From the NCBI GenBank assembly GCA_035532735.1, contig DATKQM010000035.1, forward strand, positions 1 to 22,119: 22,119 bases of DNA. The letters run 5' to 3'. Positions 15,563-22,119 of the stretch are shown here, one piece after another (within the stretch, counting starts at the first letter, position 1; every line of letters starts with the position of its first letter). A program made the translations under genes and the position numbers. The notes under the pieces are model-generated. The model had not been told where the DNA came from and made no database searches. It saw only the letters and a list, made by a program, of their open reading frames with translations. The stretch is from Chersky-840 sp035532735. Its GTDB lineage: Bacteria; Actinomycetota; Acidimicrobiia; Acidimicrobiales; UBA8190.

Positions 15563-15582
15563 ATAGGGCATTTTGACCCTAT
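15563..15582. promoter_or_regulatory. Candidate operator: ATAGGG-N8-CCCTAT palindrome
   Basis: Two exact 6-bp arms flank an AT-rich 8-nt centre about 105 nt before the secreted protein start, a position suited to a repressor or activator. The binding protein is unknown. Confidence 0.4.
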
Positions 15583-15686
15583 GTCTCGGTCCTTGGTGAG
15601 CGTTGCATGTGGTGGAAAGTGACGGGCCGGAGGCGGTCTTCAGCTATTCGAATGGCGCCTTCCGGTGGCGAAAAGGCGGAGGAACC

Positions 15687-16946
15687 ATGCGAAAGGCAAT
15701 CTTGTTGGGTGCTGTGGCGCTCTGTTCGACGGCCATGGTGGGAGTGGCGACGTCGCCGGCGGCGTTGGCCAGAGCTCGCGCTCATCACAGAGTCACAGTC
15801 ACCGATCCAGTGATCTACGACAGCACATTGGGCCCGCTCCCCGGCAACGAGCCCAGCCAAGCGTTCCAGGCCACCCAGACGTCGGAGTTCGGCAACCAGG
15901 TCGCGTTCGGCGGCGTCGCCCGGGTCCTGGACAACGTCGTGGTGAGCATGAGCAGCTGGGGCTGCCAGTCGGGCAGCCAAAGTGTCAGTGACGTCGGTAC
16001 CATCGCCACGCCTACTCCCAACAGCTGCGTCACGACGCCGGGTTCGACGTTCACCGAGCCCGTCACGTTGAACCTCTACAACGTTGGCACCAACAATGGC
16101 GTCGGCACCCTGATCGCCACAGACACGCAGACGTTCGCCATTCCGTTCCGACCGTCGGCGGTGCCAGTGGGGTACGGACCCGGCCTGACGGGTGGCTGTG
16201 GTGACGGGGCATCGTGGTACTCCGTAGCTGAGAATGCGTGCTACCACGGCCTGGCTACGAACATCACCTTCGATTTCGGGCACGTGACGCTTCCCGACAA
16301 GGTCATCTACGGGATCGCGTACAACACGAGTGGATATGGCGCCCATCCTTACGGCTATGGCACCGCCTGTGCCTTGGATTCGGTGACCGGTTGTGGCTAT
16401 GACTCGTTGAACGTCCTGCTCTCCCAGGAGCCACTCAACCCCGGCGTGGGGGCCGACCCGAACCTCGGCACCGTGTACCTGAGCACGGTGACACCACAGT
16501 GGTACTGCGACAATGGGGCGGGAGGGACCGGAACGTTCCGCATCGATGGTCGACCCGACAGCAACAATTGCGCGAGCCCATCTGGTGGATGGAGCGTGGG
16601 AACGCCTGGGACGTCGCCTTACTACATCCCGGCAGTGCAATTCCACGCCGTGAACAGTCCATCGCCGTCGATCACGAGCCTAAGCTCGGCCCACGTAGTC
16701 GCCGGGGTGCCGTTTTCCTTCACCGTTACCACCACGGGTGTGCCCGTGCCAGCACTGAACAAGATCGGTGGGTCGCTCCCGAAGGGCCTCGCGTTCGTCG
16801 ACAACGGCAACGGCTCGGCCACCATCTCCGGGACCGCGCTGACCAGGGATCGCAACAAGGTGTACACCGTCACCGTGCGGGCCAGGAACGGCCGGAACTC
16901 GGTGGCCAAGCAGCGCTTGCTTCTGACCCTGACCGGTGGGAGGTAG
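15687..16946 (+). CDS. Secreted Cys-rich protein with C-terminal Ig-like (He_PIG-type) domain
   Basis: A 419-residue exported protein. Residues 1-31 form a signal peptide (RKAILLGAVALCSTAMVGVATSP, then ALARA). The main part (about 40-325) is a beta-rich domain with many Gly, Thr, Tyr and paired Cys, including GCGDGASWYSVAENACYHG, CALDSVTGCGYDS and WYCDNG. It looks like a carbohydrate- or surface-associated sandwich, but I cannot assign a family. Residues about 330-419 resemble a putative Ig domain of the He_PIG type: SITSLSSAHVVAGVPFSFTV, then LPKGLAFVDNGNGSATISGTA. ATG 15687 has a strong GGCGGAGGA site; an in-frame upstream extension lacks one. There is no membrane anchor or sorting motif, so it is probably released or wall-associated. 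Confidence 0.8.
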   Translation: MRKAILLGAVALCSTAMVGVATSPAALARARAHHRVTVTDPVIYDSTLGPLPGNEPSQAFQATQTSEFGNQVAFGGVARVLDNVVVSMSSWGCQSGSQSVSDVGTIATPTPNSCVTTPGSTFTEPVTLNLYNVGTNNGVGTLIATDTQTFAIPFRPSAVPVGYGPGLTGGCGDGASWYSVAENACYHGLATNITFDFGHVTLPDKVIYGIAYNTSGYGAHPYGYGTACALDSVTGCGYDSLNVLLSQEPLNPGVGADPNLGTVYLSTVTPQWYCDNGAGGTGTFRIDGRPDSNNCASPSGGWSVGTPGTSPYYIPAVQFHAVNSPSPSITSLSSAHVVAGVPFSFTVTTTGVPVPALNKIGGSLPKGLAFVDNGNGSATISGTALTRDRNKVYTVTVRARNGRNSVAKQRLLLTLTGGR

Positions 16947-17005
16947 TCGCCGGAGCCCAACGATCACGGAAGTGCTCGAGCACTGGCGACGCACGTAGAG
17001 GCTCC

Positions 17006-17044
17006 ACCCCCGCGACCTCCGGCCCCCCGGGGGGTCGCGGGGGT
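17006..17044 (+). terminator. Hairpin terminator after the secreted protein gene
   Basis: ACCCCCGCGACC (17006-17017) and its exact complement (17033-17044) form a 12-bp GC stem with a 15-nt loop, 59 nt after the stop codon. The high-GC stem without a U tract resembles the terminator at 1138. Confidence 0.75.
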
Positions 17045-17189
17045 GTCCCGGTCCGGCACGTGGATCGGCCGCGATCATCACCGGCACGCTTGGAGCGCGA
17101 CGGTGCCCATGTCCAGACGCCGGCAGGGGTGGTCGGGGGACGGGCCCAGTGCGATACTGGCGGTACCGCGCCCATGTCAGGGGGTCTCA

Positions 17190-17507
17190 GTGGCAGTCGC
17201 AGTCCAACTTGATTTCCAGGACGCCACGCTCGAACAGTACGACCAGATCAATGAGCGGATCGGGCTCCTCCCAGGTGGGCCTGCCTCGCCTCAGGAACTC
17301 TTTCACTGGGTCACGAAGACCGAGAACGGGTTTCGCGTTGTTGACGTGTGGGAATCACGAGAGGCATTCGAGACGTTCGAGCGTGAGAAGCTTCGTCCCA
17401 TGTATAACGAGGTTGGCATACCCCGATCACCCGAGACGCAGTTCTTCGAGGCGCACAACTACCTGGCCGGTGGGCACCCGAGGAGCCGACGGGAGCCGGA
17501 GGGTTGA
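17190..17507 (+). CDS. Small dimeric alpha/beta-barrel protein, function unknown
   Basis: A 105-residue protein of the ferredoxin-like dimeric barrel type seen in antibiotic-biosynthesis-monooxygenase-like and stress-responsive A/B barrel proteins. The order is strand VAVQLDF, helix LEQYDQINERIG, strand ELFHWVTKTENGFRVVDVWES, helix REAFETFEREKLRPMYNEVG, and final strand QFFEAHNYL. The WESREAFETF run is characteristic of this group. GTG 17190 is chosen because a GGGGG site lies just upstream and the fold starts there; an in-frame GTG at 17043 adds a non-homologous Arg-rich extension. A -10-like GATACT lies at 17153-17158. It converges on the TetR gene, 32 bp away. No catalytic residues are certain. 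Confidence 0.75.
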   Translation: MAVAVQLDFQDATLEQYDQINERIGLLPGGPASPQELFHWVTKTENGFRVVDVWESREAFETFEREKLRPMYNEVGIPRSPETQFFEAHNYLAGGHPRSRREPEG

Positions 17508-17539
17508 CGAGGGGGCGACGAGACGCGTGGCGTCCTTGA

Positions 17540-18241
17540 TCAGGTGTCGGCGACATCGACAGCGACATCGCCCCTTGTCCTGCGTTGCGCGGCGACTGCG
17601 CGCCGGACCAGCGTTTTCAGGATGTCGGCGGTCAGTGCCCCGATCTGGGCCGGTGTCTGGTCGAAGTCGGCCATGAGGGCCTGGGTGGTGAACGCCGAGA
17701 GGTTGAGGGCGAAGGCCAGCACCAAATCGTCAGGAGGCTCGCCCACACCGCCCGCCGACTGCCAGACCACAGTCGACAGGTAGCGCATCCCTCGGACCCG
17801 GTAGTGCCGTCGGAGCGCATCCACTTCGCAAAGCACTTCAGATGTGTTGGTGGGAGGGGCGTGAATGTCCCAGAAGGCGGCCCCGAAGATCTCGCAGCTT
17901 CTGGTGTGGAACGTCGACGCCACTCCGTCGACCCAGCTGTCGAGGTCGTCAAGAGATCGAGGCAGGCCTTCGATCCAGCTGTCGAGGTCGTCAAGAGATC
18001 GAGGCAGGCCGCACGCTTCGAACATGTCCGTGACCGTGGCCGCGATCAATCGGTCGTGGCTCGAATAGTGGCGGAAGACGGTCCGGGGGCTCACGCCGGA
18101 GAGTTGCGCGATCTCATCCACCGTGGCATCGAAACCTCTTCGGGCGACAACTTCCATGGCCGCTCGTCTGATGCGAGATCGAGTGAGGTCCCGCTGCTCC
18201 TTGGCCAGCGAAGGAGGCGGTCGATACTCAGGATCGTCCAT
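17540..18241 (-). CDS. TetR-family transcriptional regulator with internal duplication
   Basis: A 233-residue repressor-type protein. The N-terminal HTH (about 18-66) reads TRSRIRRAAMEVVARRGFDATVDEIAQLSGVSPRTVFRHYSSHDRLI, the standard TetR pattern. The rest is the helical ligand-binding and dimerisation domain. Residues 78-91 (GLPRSLDDLDSWIE) are repeated almost exactly at 92-105 (ending SWVD), the product of a 42-bp in-frame tandem duplication. ATG 18241 overlaps the stop of a 40-codon upstream ORF as TGATG. Likely targets are its own promoter and the nearby barrel or SnoaL-like gene. The inserted 14 residues lie between the DNA-binding domain and the ligand pocket and could change induction. 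Confidence 0.9.
   Translation of the reverse strand: MDDPEYRPPPSLAKEQRDLTRSRIRRAAMEVVARRGFDATVDEIAQLSGVSPRTVFRHYSSHDRLIAATVTDMFEACGLPRSLDDLDSWIEGLPRSLDDLDSWVDGVASTFHTRSCEIFGAAFWDIHAPPTNTSEVLCEVDALRRHYRVRGMRYLSTVVWQSAGGVGEPPDDLVLAFALNLSAFTTQALMADFDQTPAQIGALTADILKTLVRRAVAAQRRTRGDVAVDVADT
17933..18010. repeat. Tandem 42-bp-period direct repeat inside the TetR gene
   Basis: A 36-bp unit at 17933-17968 is repeated identically at 17975-18010, a 42-nt period that keeps the reading frame. Perfect identity suggests a recent event or an assembly artefact. Confidence 0.9.
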
Positions 18242-18363
18242 CACAGCCCACTTCTGGTGGACCTCGACTGGGAACGGCAATGCGGCGCGAGAAGAAAGGC
18301 CGTCCCCGTCCACAACACGCCGAGCCGGCCATCTTCACTCCTGCGGGCAGTGACGTTGAACAT
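18241..18363 (-). CDS. Possible 40-residue upstream ORF coupled to the TetR gene
   Basis: An ORF begins at ATG 18363 behind a good GAGGAGAG ribosome site and ends with TGA overlapping the TetR ATG by one base. The peptide (MFNVTARRSE at the start) has no recognisable domain. It could be a leader whose translation delivers ribosomes to the TetR start, which itself has only a weak site. It might also be chance; the codon content is not decisive. Confidence 0.4.
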   Translation of the reverse strand: MFNVTARRSEDGRLGVLWTGTAFLLAPHCRSQSRSTRSGL

Positions 18364-18674
18364 CTGGTCTCTCCTCTATCGTCCTCGGTACAGCGTGAGA
18401 CCTCTGGTCACGATATGGAGTCTCTTGGCCCCGGACCTCCCACCCGCTCGAGGCACACGGTCGTCCCCAGCTGGCATCCCGGACAGCTCTGGGGACCGAC
18501 AGACACTTGCACGACCGCCCCCCAGATTGCCAGCAGAGAGCGCGAACGAAGAAGAAGCGTGTCATCTCGCCCGCGCCTACCGGGATCAGCTTCCCACTGC
18601 CCACACTCGGGACACACCTTCAGTGTCCAGACGGGTCGTCGTTCATCGTCACCGCCTCATTGTGAAGCCAGTCC
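18364..18674. other. Intergenic stretch upstream of the TetR unit
   Basis: No credible gene is seen. An inverted pair GGTCTC (18366-18371) and GAGACC (18397-18402) lies just before the mini-ORF and could be part of a TetR autoregulatory site, though its 25-nt spacing is wide. Confidence 0.4.
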
Positions 18675-19073
18675 CTAGGAACCCTCCCAGAACTCGTCGA
18701 ACTGGTAGGTGTCCGCCTGGTAGACGGTGACTTCAGTGATCTTGGCGTGGTGAATCTCGAAGTCGACCGCCGCGATCACGTCCAAGGTCCTGCCCGTCCT
18801 CGTGGCTGTCTCCCGCTGCAACACCACCGCCCGCTCTGGTTCACTGAGCACGTCCAAGACCTCGATCCTGAACGTGCCACCGCTACGTGATCTCAGCTGT
18901 CCCAGGAAGCCCAGTACGGCCTCCGGTCCTTTGTAGTCACCGGCGAGGCCGCTGCGCCCGGGCTCGTGCCACACTACGTCCTGGCCCATGACCACTCCGA
19001 GGAGGTCCAGGTCACCCGACTCGAAGTCCTGGTACGCCCGGCGAATCAACGACTCGTACGGATCCTCCGTCAT
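18675..19073 (-). CDS. SnoaL-like/NTF2-fold polyketide-cyclase-type protein
   Basis: A 132-residue cone-shaped NTF2-like fold protein. It has the opening helix SLIRRAYQDFESGDLDLLGVVMGQDVVWHEPG, the GLAGDYKGPEAVLGFLGQL segment with its usual GxxAVxxF pattern, and the final strands FRIEVLDVL, RAVVLQRETATRTGRTL and ITEVTVYQADTYQFDEFW. The first and last elements define SnoaL/ketosteroid-isomerase-like proteins. These include cyclases, hydrolases and many of unknown function, so the reaction cannot be named. The start at 19073 has a strong GGAAGGAGGGG site. It lies between the TetR gene downstream and the EAL-HDOD gene upstream on the same strand, but gaps of 433 and 309 nt argue for separate transcription. 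Confidence 0.85.
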   Translation of the reverse strand: MTEDPYESLIRRAYQDFESGDLDLLGVVMGQDVVWHEPGRSGLAGDYKGPEAVLGFLGQLRSRSGGTFRIEVLDVLSEPERAVVLQRETATRTGRTLDVIAAVDFEIHHAKITEVTVYQADTYQFDEFWEGS

Positions 19074-19382
19074 GCGGGCCCCTCCTTCCCATGTAGCTCT
19101 GCTTTGACCTTGCTCCTTGCTGGCCGGGTGCCTAGAGGCGAAAGTCCCATCCCCGTGGGCGCAAAATGACGTTCCGCGTTGCGAAGCGCCTGTGGCGCCA
19201 GGAAGGGCTGAAGGTGCCTTTCGCGCAAGTAGCCCCTGCGGTCACCGGCATCGCCCTCGGAGCCATGTGCCCCACCGCCCCGAACGCCCCGCGATCGCTT
19301 GGTGACACCCCATAGGGTGTTCACCACCATCCAGCCTCTCCGGTGGAGCCTAGAACTGCAGCGGAGCCTCTTCTTCAAGACG
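19074..19382. other. Gap between EAL-HDOD and SnoaL-like genes
   Basis: This stretch has no gene I can support. It holds a hairpin at 19301-19325 and the leader of the SnoaL-like gene. Confidence 0.4.
19301..19325 (-). terminator. Hairpin, possible terminator of the EAL-HDOD gene
   Basis: GGTGACACCC pairs with GGGTGTTCACC around the loop CATA, ten base pairs with one bulged base, starting about 58 nt past the stop. There is no U tract. Confidence 0.45.
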
Positions 19383-20609
19383 TCAACTGAGCTCCGACAG
19401 ACTGCTCGTCATCTCCACCGACCACATCAGGGCCTCAAGGGCAGCCTGAGTCATGGCCGCGTCCTCGAGCCCGCTGCGCGTCGCCTCCTCAGGGTGGCCC
19501 AACAGGAAACCCGCGACATCGGCCACGAGATACCCGAGCGGACCTTCTGCCTCGAGTACAGCGCCGCGCACAACGGGATCGAGGGGCAGATCCCGCAAGA
19601 CGTCCTCGAGGGGCATGTCGAGAAGTAGGCCGAAGCTGGACAACATTCCCGCCAGGAAGGCTGATTCCGAAAGCGAGCCGTCCATTGTCTGGGCGAGCAA
19701 CTCGCACATACGCGCCCGCGTCAGTGCAGTGGTGAGCTCCTCTTCGGATGCTTGTCCGTTGCCTCCGATGAGTAGTAGGGACACCCAGCTCTGGAGTCGA
19801 CGCCATCCGACGAGCACGATCGCTTCTCGCACCGTACTGACGGTTCTCCGCATGCCCTTGGCGGCACCGATACTGGCCAGCTGAAGGAGCTGGAGAGTCA
19901 TTGTTGGATCTCGGCGGACGATGTCCTCGATCTCGGCAAAGGAACAATCGCTGTCGAGAAGGTGCACCGAAAGGCGCACCTGCGCCAGGCGACCGGGATC
20001 GAGCGATCGGCCGGCCACTTCACCAGGCATTGCCAGGAAGTAGCCCTGCAGGTAGTCGAACCCCAGACCCTCGCACCACATGAACGCATCGATCGTGTCG
20101 ACGTGTTCTCCCACGACGCGGATGTCCCTGCGGTGACACTCCGCTACCAGGCTGGAGAGGTCCGGCAACTCCGCGGCCTGTATGTTCACCTTCACGAACG
20201 ACACCGGTCCGTTGAAGTACTCGACGTCCGACCACCAGGTCACGCCGTCGAGGGCCAGGCTGAAGCCCTGATCGTGCAGCCGACGACACCCAGCCAGCAC
20301 CTCGGCATGGGGAACGATCGAGTCGGCGATCTCGATCACGGTCCGTTCCGGTGGAAGCAAGACCGGGACGGCTCCAGTCAACACACCTGGGCTGGCGTTA
20401 CAGAAGAGCTTCTTGTCACCCACCAGACGTTCGATGCCGATACTGACCGAGTTGAAGATGACGTCGGCGGTCATCTGGTCCCCGAGCGTCCCCGCTTCGT
20501 CGGCCGCCGTCGGGTCGCTCAGGCGACGGAACAGCAGCTCGTAGCCGAACACCGACCGTTTGTCGTCGAAGATCGGCTGGCGACCTACCACAACGTCGCG
20601 AGCAATCAT
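19383..20609 (-). CDS. EAL-HDOD signalling protein (YuxH-like) with degenerate EAL
   Basis: A 408-residue cytoplasmic protein. Residues about 1-200 form an EAL-type domain: VGRQPIFDDKRSVFGYELLFR (EAL position reads ELL, 24-26), CNAS (Asn71), VIEIADS (Glu93), LALDGVTWW (Asp121), FVKVNI (Lys140), VGEHVDT (Glu168) and DYLQGYFLAMP (Gln188). An active c-di-GMP phosphodiesterase has DDFGTG where this has DGVT, so the second metal-binding Asp is lost and catalysis is doubtful. Residues about 205-400 are an HDOD domain (LLDSDCSFAEIEDIVRRDPTMTLQLLQLAS; VREAIVLVGWRRLQSWVSLLL) used for protein interaction. ATG 20609 follows AGGATGGAG. A longer in-frame reading would run through the HNH gene and is rejected. 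It is probably a c-di-GMP-binding or regulatory adaptor. Confidence 0.9.
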   Translation of the reverse strand: MIARDVVVGRQPIFDDKRSVFGYELLFRRLSDPTAADEAGTLGDQMTADVIFNSVSIGIERLVGDKKLFCNASPGVLTGAVPVLLPPERTVIEIADSIVPHAEVLAGCRRLHDQGFSLALDGVTWWSDVEYFNGPVSFVKVNIQAAELPDLSSLVAECHRRDIRVVGEHVDTIDAFMWCEGLGFDYLQGYFLAMPGEVAGRSLDPGRLAQVRLSVHLLDSDCSFAEIEDIVRRDPTMTLQLLQLASIGAAKGMRRTVSTVREAIVLVGWRRLQSWVSLLLIGGNGQASEEELTTALTRARMCELLAQTMDGSLSESAFLAGMLSSFGLLLDMPLEDVLRDLPLDPVVRGAVLEAEGPLGYLVADVAGFLLGHPEEATRSGLEDAAMTQAALEALMWSVEMTSSLSELS

Positions 20610-20888
20610 GGCTCCATCCTGAATACTTCGGCTCGTGCCGGGCGCATTCCGTTGCGCTTGACCAGGATTGTCGGCAGGTACCGCGAAATTCTTCAGCACG
20701 GATGTCGCCTGACGGCCCAGAAGGGAGGTCCTGGACCCCCGAGGCTCGGAAGGGCCGGGCGCGATGAGGGCCGAGCGAGCCAGCCAGGACTCACGCGGCG
20801 TGGCGACGATGAGCTGGGCGGTTGTCCGCCGCCCGGTAGAACTGCGGCCAAGGCGGCCGTCCCCCTCGGGACGTAGGTTGTCGCTGAC
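20610..20888. other. Divergent promoter gap between EAL-HDOD and HNH genes
   Basis: Both flanking genes read outward from this 279-nt stretch, which must carry two promoters. I see no clear hexamers or palindromes. Confidence 0.4.
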
Positions 20889-21800
20889 ATGGACCGACAT
20901 CTGGACGAGCTGATCCGCAGGGCGGCCTTCACGCACCTGCGTGACGTGACGGTGAGTTTCGGGAACGTCGTGCCCTACCGGATCCTGGCCAGTGGGTTCC
21001 CGTTCAGGGGCAGGACCGTCCACCTGGTCGCCCAGCAGGGCATCTTCATCCCGGCGGGAATGGATGTGCCCCTGTCGATCAGGACCTCGGCCGAGCGAGC
21101 CGACGGCTCGAGACCCTATGAGGACGACGTCGGTTCGGACGGTCTCCTCCGCTACCGATATCGGGGCGACGACCTCATGCACCGCGAGAATCTCGGCCTT
21201 CGAAAAGCCTGGGCCGAATCGATCCCGTTGATCTGGCTCTCGGGCGTGGCCAAAGGGATGTACGAACCGTTCTGGCCGGTGTTCGTGCACGGAGACGATC
21301 CTGAATCCTTGATCTTCACCGTCGCATTTGAAGCCGACGATGTGCTCGGGCCCGACTTGAAGCCCCTCGTCGTAGACGAGGCTCGGCGTGCGTACATCAC
21401 TCAGGAGGTGCGCAAGCGCCTTCACCAATCCCGGTTTCGCAGCCGCGTCCTCACCGCCTATCGCACAACCTGTGCGATTTGTCGACTGAAAGAGGGTGAT
21501 CTGCTCGACGCCGCACACATCGTCGCTGACTCCGACCCTCTTGGTGCGCCGGTCGTCTCGAATGGGCTTTCATTGTGCAAGATCCACCACGCCGCTTTTG
21601 ATCGCAACATCTTGGGCATCAGCCCCGACCTCGTGGTGGAGGTCCGTCACGACATCTTGACGAAGACCGACGGGCCGATGCTTCGTCACGGCCTGCAGGA
21701 GTGCCATGGCGAACGCCTGCTCGTTCCCAGACGCCCAGAGGACCGGCCACGTCCACTATTCGTGGAAGAGCGCTATGAGCGGTTTCGAGACGCCAGCTGA
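20889..21800 (+). CDS. HNH endonuclease with N-terminal recognition-type domain
   Basis: A 303-residue putative DNA-cutting protein. Residues 1-170 are a strand-rich N-terminal domain with GRTVHLVAQQGIFIPAGMDVPLSI and the run GLLRYRYRG...NLGLR (86-105), a layout that in my recollection is shared by many actinobacterial HNH proteins. I suspect an SRA/PUA-like reader of modified DNA, but the sequence does not prove it. Residues about 185-260 are the HNH nuclease: CAIC (195-198), DAAHI with catalytic His210, SNGLSLCKIHHAAFD with Asn225, Cys230 and His233/234. The two CxxC-type ends suggest zinc. The ATG has a weak ribosome site. The next gene starts inside this one's end, with a 26-nt overlap. 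The likely role is restriction of foreign or modified DNA. Confidence 0.85.
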   Translation: MDRHLDELIRRAAFTHLRDVTVSFGNVVPYRILASGFPFRGRTVHLVAQQGIFIPAGMDVPLSIRTSAERADGSRPYEDDVGSDGLLRYRYRGDDLMHRENLGLRKAWAESIPLIWLSGVAKGMYEPFWPVFVHGDDPESLIFTVAFEADDVLGPDLKPLVVDEARRAYITQEVRKRLHQSRFRSRVLTAYRTTCAICRLKEGDLLDAAHIVADSDPLGAPVVSNGLSLCKIHHAAFDRNILGISPDLVVEVRHDILTKTDGPMLRHGLQECHGERLLVPRRPEDRPRPLFVEERYERFRDAS

Positions 21801-22119
21801 CGTCGCGGCGGTCCTCGACGCTCCAGGCTTCGCCGAGCGTCTCCTCGCGATCTGAACGGAGTCACGCCGGCCGAGGACGACCTGCGACGTCACCTGTTTG
21901 GGACCGAGCGCTCGACCTTTCCGGCGGTTCTTCGACGGGGGTTGGGGGAGCTACAGGCCGGCGCCTGCTTCTATTGCAACGCGATGCTCGATATCAATCG
22001 CTCTGCCGTCGACCATTTCATCCCCTGGGCGCGATGGCCCAACGATGCCATCGAGAACCTGGTTGCCGCCCACCCGGCCTGCAACGGTCACAAGTCGAAC
22101 CGGATCCCGGGGCCGACTC
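21775..22119 (+). pseudogene. Second HNH nuclease gene, frameshifted and cut by the window edge
   Basis: ATG 21775 follows GGAAGAG by 4 nt and encodes MSGFETPADVAAVLDAPGF, then ERLLAI, before TGA at 21853. One frame over, the sequence continues without a gap as NGVTPAEDDLRRHLFG and reaches a clear HNH core: CFYCNAML, AVDHFIPWARWPNDAIENLV, AAHPACNGHKSNRI. No ATG or GTG exists in that second frame upstream of the core, and restoring one base near 21848-21853 (for example ATCTGA from ATCCTGA) joins the two parts. Possible causes are a real inactivating deletion, a sequencing error or programmed frameshifting. The HNH motif His and Asn are intact. It overlaps the upstream HNH gene by 26 nt, so the two would be co-expressed. 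The C-terminus is outside the window. Confidence 0.7.

Larger units (their letters stand above)
15081..15686. other. 606-nt gene-free region with repeat structures
   Basis: No ORF here has a convincing start or family match. It contains the nested inverted repeat 15256-15350, three TGTCA pentamers within 15443-15476 and the palindrome 15563-15582. Together they suggest mobile-element debris followed by the promoter region of the secreted protein gene. Confidence 0.5.

Noticed and set aside
17927..18010. Repeats considered as a CRISPR array
   Set aside because: Only two copies with a 6-nt spacer, in frame inside a TetR gene; this is a tandem duplication.
19383..21518. A 711-codon reading of the EAL-HDOD gene
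   Set aside because: The extra N-terminal part runs antisense through the HNH gene and has no domain. The ATG at 20609 with its ribosome site begins exactly at the EAL domain.

Overview
The window is high-GC, densely packed bacterial DNA, and the gene content points to an actinobacterium. The indicators are many GTG/TTG starts, a wax ester synthase/diacylglycerol acyltransferase, a Streptomyces-lipase-like secreted SGNH esterase with six cysteines, an ECF sigma factor beside a membrane protein, a GH65 enzyme with a universal stress protein, and HNH proteins of a type common in that phylum. I cannot place it more precisely from sequence alone; an Acidimicrobiia-like or other environmental actinobacterium would fit. 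No rRNA, tRNA, CRISPR array or intact transposon was seen.

Left part (1-5100). A well-formed promoter drives a secreted GDSL/SGNH esterase (171-1076), followed by a strong terminator hairpin. Next comes a small AT-richer module resembling a toxin-antitoxin pair: a 66-residue DUF4160-like protein and an HTH protein, joined by an ATGA overlap and preceded by a palindrome abutting the start codon. On the minus strand lies an ECF sigma factor operon (4306 to 2668): sigma factor, a single-pass membrane protein that is probably its regulator, and a small unknown protein overlapping it by 14 nt. A 42-residue ORF may follow. The stretch 4307-5174 holds a decayed IS3-family transposase C-terminus and a 16-bp perfect hairpin.

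Central part (5100-12750). A plus-strand MFS transporter carries an unusual loop of about 138 residues between its last two membrane helices. It converges on a minus-strand series: RidA-like protein, GT4 glycosyltransferase, a 1006-residue GH65 enzyme with a degenerate HAD-like N-terminal domain, and a tandem universal stress protein whose start overlaps the GH65 stop (ATGA). The last three look like a carbohydrate/stress operon.

Right part (12750-22119). A degenerate receiver-like protein and a WS/DGAT acyltransferase form a plus-strand pair, suggesting storage-lipid synthesis linked to a stress signal. A 606-nt gap containing nested inverted repeats precedes a secreted Cys-rich protein with a C-terminal Ig-like domain and a terminator. 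A small dimeric alpha/beta-barrel protein converges on a TetR regulator that carries a fresh-looking 42-bp in-frame duplication and a coupled upstream mini-ORF. These are followed by a SnoaL/NTF2-like protein and an EAL-HDOD protein with eroded EAL residues, both on the minus strand. The window ends with two adjacent plus-strand HNH nuclease genes; the second is interrupted by an apparent 1-nt frameshift and runs off the edge.

The most unusual items are the HNH pair with its frameshift, the receiver-like/WS-DGAT pair, the sigma-factor operon with its unknown third gene, the HAD-GH65 fusion coupled to the stress protein, and the TetR duplication. No single element is clearly a new system; the HNH pair is the best candidate for an uncharacterised nucleic-acid-targeting module.
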